A stretch of 64,000 bases of DNA, from NCBI RefSeq assembly GCF_005280585.1, contig NZ_SZVO01000016.1:125109-189108 (forward strand), written 5' to 3'. The notes under the pieces are model-generated. The model saw only the letters and a program-made list of their open reading frames with translations, had not been told where the DNA came from and did no database searches. The DNA is from Dyadobacter frigoris. GTDB taxonomy: Bacteria; Bacteroidota; Bacteroidia; Cytophagales; Spirosomataceae. Positions 60,479 to 64,000 of the stretch are shown here, in pieces. Within the stretch, counting starts at the first letter, position 1; each line of letters starts with the position of its first letter. A program made the translations under genes and the position numbers.

Positions 60479-61963
60479 ATGAAAAAATATAATTTACTCA
60501 TGCTTGCTGCATTGCTGTTTGTGGGTGCCAGCTGCAAAGATTACCTGGAAGAAGATACAACAGGTTTGTTATACGGAGCTAATGTTTTATCTACGCAGGA
60601 TGGTTTGGAATCTGCATTGACTGGTGCTTACAAAGGCCTGGCCTGGCAATGGAGTATGGGTTTTATTCACCCGTCGGCCAACGCAGCTACAATCGGAAGT
60701 GATGATGTGACAACGCACCCGGCAAGTAATAAAGCGGACTGGCGGGAATTTGACCAGTTCAATGTTTCTACTACGAACCAACGTTCCGGCGCGGTTTACA
60801 ATGGGTGTTACAAAGCAATCCAGGGTGCGAATAATGTGATTAATAATTACCAAAAAACTTCGGGTACAAAAGCTACCATTGATATCATTGTTGGCGAAGC
60901 TTATTTTATCCGTGCGTTTTCTTATTATTGGTTAACACGTTTCTATGGAAACATTCCTTTGATTCTGGCGGGAGAATATTCTGCTGATCTGTTGACAGTT
61001 AGCAAAACAACACCTGATAAAGTATATGAACTGATCGTGGCAGATTTGAAAGTTGCCGAAGTAAACCTGCCTGATACAAAACGCGATCCGGGAAGACCAA
61101 ACAGAGGTTCTGCCAAGGCGTTTCTTGCCGATGTGTACCTGACCATGGCGGGATGGCCTTTGAAACAAACAGACAAATATGACCTGGCAGCAGCAAAAGC
61201 CAAAGAGGTTATTGACAATAAAGATAAATACGGCTTCCAGTTACTTTCAACTTTTGCAGCCGTGTTTGATAATGATCCTAATTCAACCGGAACAGCAGAA
61301 GCAGTTTTCCAGTTAAATGGATTTACCGGTGGCAGCGCAACTGGAAATTCAACTTATGGACTAACAACAATGCCAGGTGAAGAAGGTGGCTGGGATGATA
61401 TGTATGCTGAGCTTAATTTCTTCAACGCATTCCCGGCCGGACCAAGAAAAGACGCCACTTTCCGTACAGAATTCGGTTTGTCAAGTACAAAAATTCCATG
61501 GCAGCAGAGTTTGACAAAACATCCATATTACAAAAAATGGTATATCAAAGGTGATATTTCAACCTATCAGGCTTCGCTGCCATCGGTGATGATGCGTTAC
61601 GCTCACGTGCTTACGGTATATGCAGAAGCGAAAGCGCGGGGTACGGGCGGACCGGATCAAGCAGCTTATGATGCTGTAAATCAGGTTCGTTTGAGAGGAT
61701 GGGCTACGGGTACAAAAGCATTGTCTACGTCTGATGGACTTTCAGCGACACAATTTGCTGACGCAGTTGTTCAGGAACGCGCATGGGAATTTGCCTGTGA
61801 AAGAACACGCTGGTTTGACCTGATCCGTCTGGAAAAAGTGGAAGAGGCGAATAAAAACAAAAGTGCTGATGATCTTCAGCCGATCAGGGCGATTACCAAG
61901 GCAAATTACTGGTTTCCTTTGCCTTATTCGGATACTTCTTTAAACCCGAATCTTAATAATTAA
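60479..61963 (+). CDS. SusD/RagB family lipoprotein 2
   Basis: A 494-residue SusD-type lipoprotein of the standard branch, with lipobox FVGASC (Cys19). Family segments are GAYKGLAWQWSMGF, GEAYFIRAFSYYWLTRFYGNIPLI, RGSAKAFLADVYLTMAGW and the C-terminal ERAWEFACERTRWFDLIRLEKVEE. The ATG at 60479 is chosen over an upstream frame start inside susC2, since it gives a signal peptide straight away. It is cotranscribed with susC2, and a stable hairpin follows. The bound ligand is unknown. Confidence 0.93.
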   Translation: MKKYNLLMLAALLFVGASCKDYLEEDTTGLLYGANVLSTQDGLESALTGAYKGLAWQWSMGFIHPSANAATIGSDDVTTHPASNKADWREFDQFNVSTTNQRSGAVYNGCYKAIQGANNVINNYQKTSGTKATIDIIVGEAYFIRAFSYYWLTRFYGNIPLILAGEYSADLLTVSKTTPDKVYELIVADLKVAEVNLPDTKRDPGRPNRGSAKAFLADVYLTMAGWPLKQTDKYDLAAAKAKEVIDNKDKYGFQLLSTFAAVFDNDPNSTGTAEAVFQLNGFTGGSATGNSTYGLTTMPGEEGGWDDMYAELNFFNAFPAGPRKDATFRTEFGLSSTKIPWQQSLTKHPYYKKWYIKGDISTYQASLPSVMMRYAHVLTVYAEAKARGTGGPDQAAYDAVNQVRLRGWATGTKALSTSDGLSATQFADAVVQERAWEFACERTRWFDLIRLEKVEEANKNKSADDLQPIRAITKANYWFPLPYSDTSLNPNLNN

Positions 61964-61974
61964 TGAGTTACCGG

Positions 61975-62021
61975 GGCGGATCAATGAGTCTTTCATATGA
62001 ATTGAAAATCGTTGATCCGCC
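61975..62021 (+). terminator. hairpin after susD2
   Basis: A perfect 10-bp stem (GGCGGATCAA/TTGATCCGCC) with a 27-base loop, 11 bases after the stop codon. There is no clear T run, so termination strength is uncertain. Confidence 0.6.
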
Positions 62022-62076
62022 TTATAAGTAAAACCACAATTTGTACACTTTTATCATTGAACCAAGAAATACAGTG

Positions 62077-63054
62077 ATGAAAAAGAAATTTTTAAGCATA
62101 GGATTGATAATCAGTCTTTGCAGCGGTGTTTTCACAGCAACCGATTTCCCGGAGGCAGATATTACAAATGGTATCGTCAAGGCAAAATTATACTTGCCTG
62201 ATGTTAGCAACGGCTATTATCAGGGAACGCGATTTGACTGGTCAGGTGTTATACCGAATCTTGAATATCAGGGACATACCTACTTTGGGAAATGGTTTGA
62301 TAAATACGACCCTAAAATTCATGACGCTATCAGCGGACCGGTGGAAGAATTTGTTGCTCTGGATTATGCAGATACAAAAGCCGGTTCTGATTTTGTGAAA
62401 ATAGGTGTAGGGGTTTTGAAAAAACCGGACGACAAACCGTATTCTTTTGCAACAAATTATGAGGTGGTAAATCATGGAAAACGTACTGTAAAACGGAAGA
62501 ATGACATTGTCGAATTTACCCATGAGCTTACCGATGAAACCGGTTACGGTTATGTTTATACCAAAATTATAAAACTTGTGAAAGGAAAACCGGAACTCGT
62601 TTTGGAACATAGTCTTAAAAACACAGGGAAGAAAGCGATTTCGACCAGTGTGTATGACCACAATTTTTTCATGATTGATAATGAGCCAACCGGACCTGGA
62701 ATCAAGATCACTTTTCCATTTGACGTAGCTGCTGAAGGTAAAGGTTTTGGAACTATTGCGAATGTTGAAGGGAAGTCTATTATTTATACCCGACCTCTGG
62801 CAAACAAAGAAAACGTTTTCAGCGCCGGATTGAAAGGGTTAACATCTTCTCCAAAAGATTATGACCTGAAAATTGAAAATGTAAAAACAGGTGCCGGTGT
62901 GAAAATCACCAGCGACCAACCGATTGAAAAACTGGTTTACTGGTCGTGCCCGACAACGGCTTGCCCGGAACCGTATATCAAATTGAATGTAGAGCCAGGA
63001 AAAGAAGTGAAGTGGAAGATTAACTATGAATTTTTCACTACCGCGAAGAATTAA
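62077..63054 (+). CDS. secreted mutarotase-like protein
   Basis: A 325-residue protein with a signal peptide (about residues 1-20) and a galactose mutarotase-like beta-sandwich pattern: NGYYQGTRFDWSGVIPNLEY, HDAISGPVEEF, then ELVLEHSLKNTGKKAISTSVYDHNFFMID, where His in the last block may contact a sugar. Aldose 1-epimerases interconvert alpha and beta anomers, which would help a stereospecific dehydrogenase such as the PQQ enzyme encoded next. I chose the ATG at 62077; an upstream in-frame TTG has no signal-peptide support. Enzymatic activity is not proven by the sequence. Confidence 0.72.
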   Translation: MKKKFLSIGLIISLCSGVFTATDFPEADITNGIVKAKLYLPDVSNGYYQGTRFDWSGVIPNLEYQGHTYFGKWFDKYDPKIHDAISGPVEEFVALDYADTKAGSDFVKIGVGVLKKPDDKPYSFATNYEVVNHGKRTVKRKNDIVEFTHELTDETGYGYVYTKIIKLVKGKPELVLEHSLKNTGKKAISTSVYDHNFFMIDNEPTGPGIKITFPFDVAAEGKGFGTIANVEGKSIIYTRPLANKENVFSAGLKGLTSSPKDYDLKIENVKTGAGVKITSDQPIEKLVYWSCPTTACPEPYIKLNVEPGKEVKWKINYEFFTTAKN

Positions 63055-63061
63055 ATAAATC

Positions 63062-63086
63062 AGGCCGGATGTATAGAATCCGGCCT
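63062..63086 (+). terminator. hairpin after the mutarotase-like gene
   Basis: A perfect 9-bp stem (AGGCCGGAT/ATCCGGCCT) with a 7-base loop right after the stop codon, followed by AT-rich sequence. It resembles the CCGGAT-type hairpin at 56073-56097. Confidence 0.65.
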
Positions 63087-63169
63087 AAAATAAGAAAACG
63101 GATTTCTAGTGTCGTTTATCAGTTCACCGCAAAAGTGAACACGGTATTGTCATGTCAAAAAAATACAAA

Positions 63170-64000
63170 ATGAAATATCTTTCATTAAAATATATGCCGG
63201 TCCTGTTGATTTTTCTTGTACTCTGCGGGAGTGTGAGGAAAGAAAAGGAATTTGTTTATAACGAGTCGGATAATCAGGATTGGCCAACGTATGGAGGAAA
63301 TAAAGCGGGTAACAGATATTCAACTTTAAGGCAGATTAATACGGCAAATGTAAAAAATCTGCAACTGGCGTGGAGTTATGATACAGACGAAAACAAAGGC
63401 GGCCAGGAACGCGGAATGGACATTCAATGTCAGCCAATTGTTATCGATGGCATACTTTATGGTACAACGCCTAAGATGAAACTTTTTGCAATTGACGCGG
63501 CGACAGGCAAAGAAATCTGGAAATTCAATCCTTTTTCAGATCCCAAAACAAAACAAAGATTTCATCCGCTCCGTGGTGTTGTTTACTGGGGAAAAGGTGC
63601 TGATAAAAGGATTTTATATTCTGTCGGGCCTACTTTATATGCGATCAACGCCACAACAGGCGAACAGATTTTAAGCTTTGGAAATAAGGGAGAAGTTGAC
63701 CTGCGTATCGGGTTGGGCGGTAAAGAAATTTTTGGTCATGAAACGGCAAATCTTTCTATCAGAAGTACAACGCCGGGTGTAATTTATGATGATCTGTTAA
63801 TCATGGGATCCAGTGTTTCTGAAGGCGGTGATGCACCTCCTGGTTATATTCAGGCAATTAATGTTTTAACGGGAAAACTGGCCTGGGTTTTTCATACGAT
63901 CCCGCTTCCAGGCGAGTATGGTTACCAAACCTGGATGAAAGATTCATACAAAAAGATTGGCGGCGCCAATTGCTGGGCAGGTATGGTGGTAGACGAAAAA
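63170..64000 (+). CDS. PQQ-dependent dehydrogenase, N-terminal part
   Basis: The first 277 codons of a quinoprotein dehydrogenase; the frame is open at the window end. It begins with a hydrophobic signal (MKYLSLKYMPVLLIFLVLCGS, with a lipobox-like LVLC around Cys19). Then comes the eight-bladed propeller start: DWPTYGGNKAGNRYSTLRQIN, VKNLQLAWSYDT, the tryptophan-docking-like DAATGKEIWKFNPF and NATTGEQILSFGNKG, then TTPGVIYDDLLIMGSSV. This is the PQQ glucose-dehydrogenase-like type, which oxidises an aldose to the lactone in the periplasm. It would make the acid substrate for the dehydratases upstream. PQQ genes are not in the window. Confidence 0.9.
   Translation, partial: MKYLSLKYMPVLLIFLVLCGSVRKEKEFVYNESDNQDWPTYGGNKAGNRYSTLRQINTANVKNLQLAWSYDTDENKGGQERGMDIQCQPIVIDGILYGTTPKMKLFAIDAATGKEIWKFNPFSDPKTKQRFHPLRGVVYWGKGADKRILYSVGPTLYAINATTGEQILSFGNKGEVDLRIGLGGKEIFGHETANLSIRSTTPGVIYDDLLIMGSSVSEGGDAPPGYIQAINVLTGKLAWVFHTIPLPGEYGYQTWMKDSYKKIGGANCWAGMVVDEK

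Noticed and set aside
63486..63674. Short plus-strand frame near the window end
   Set aside because: It lies in another frame inside the PQQ dehydrogenase gene, whose frame from 63170 to the window end is uninterrupted and family-like.

Overview
The window looks like chromosome of a member of the Bacteroidota, most likely Cytophagales (a Dyadobacter/Spirosoma-type genome; the genus is inference). The reasons are two SusC/SusD pairs, promoters matching the Bacteroidota -33/-7 consensus (TTTG / TAnnTTTG), few Shine-Dalgarno sequences, a YtxJ-type bacilliredoxin, a DUF4468 protein, MacB/FtsX-type permeases, and moderate G+C. I saw no rRNA, tRNA, CRISPR array, prophage or intact insertion sequence.

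Layout. 1-6.4 kb: the 3' end of an RND efflux pump gene, an acyl carrier protein, an NDH-2-like oxidoreductase, remnants of a HigA-like gene, a divergent AraC regulator and CAT-type acetyltransferase, a PAP2-like membrane protein and an ATP-grasp-like protein. 6.8-20.7 kb: two tandem TldD/TldE pairs, both TldD copies with Tat signals, then a compact run of DUF4159, MoxR ATPase, DUF58, BatA-like and two large membrane proteins. 21-29 kb: a HipA-like kinase/DUF3037 pair, a secreted thioredoxin-like protein, two small secreted paralogues beside a membrane-anchored winged-helix regulator, a GMC oxidoreductase with its Tat-exported small subunit, YtxJ and a DUF4468 protein. 28.8-41.9 kb: an mscS fragment, an FtsX permease, a SulP transporter, two aldo/keto reductases, a GH43 enzyme, a TetR/SDR pair with matching operators, a redoxin-like protein without its CxxC, an AraC regulator and a DUF3095 protein. 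42-48 kb: a molybdenum hydroxylase (2Fe-2S and Moco subunits) with MocA-, XdhC- and cysteine desulfurase-type maturation genes. 48-64 kb: a sugar-acid utilisation locus with SusCD pair 1, a LacI regulator, two Tat-exported enolase-superfamily dehydratases, SusCD pair 2, a mutarotase-like protein and the start of a PQQ-dependent dehydrogenase.

How the genes may work together. In the last 16 kb, LacI-type palindromes (TTAATCGATTAA) lie upstream of susC1, lacI and the first dehydratase gene, so these are probably one regulon. The gene content suggests oxidation of an aldose to an aldonate outside the cytoplasm (PQQ enzyme), followed by dehydration by exported galactonate-dehydratase-like enzymes, with SusCD uptake; this pathway is inference. 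The TldD/E-MoxR-DUF58-BatA block reads as a peptidase or peptide-maturation system beside a MoxR/VWA-type chaperone module. It is the best candidate here for a poorly described system.

Intergenic repeats are frequent: a quartet of GGTGC-N3-GCACC REP-like palindromes, a composite CCTGAAAGG repeat at two loci with identical internal spacing, and two long-arm hairpins of the CACAAAGG type.
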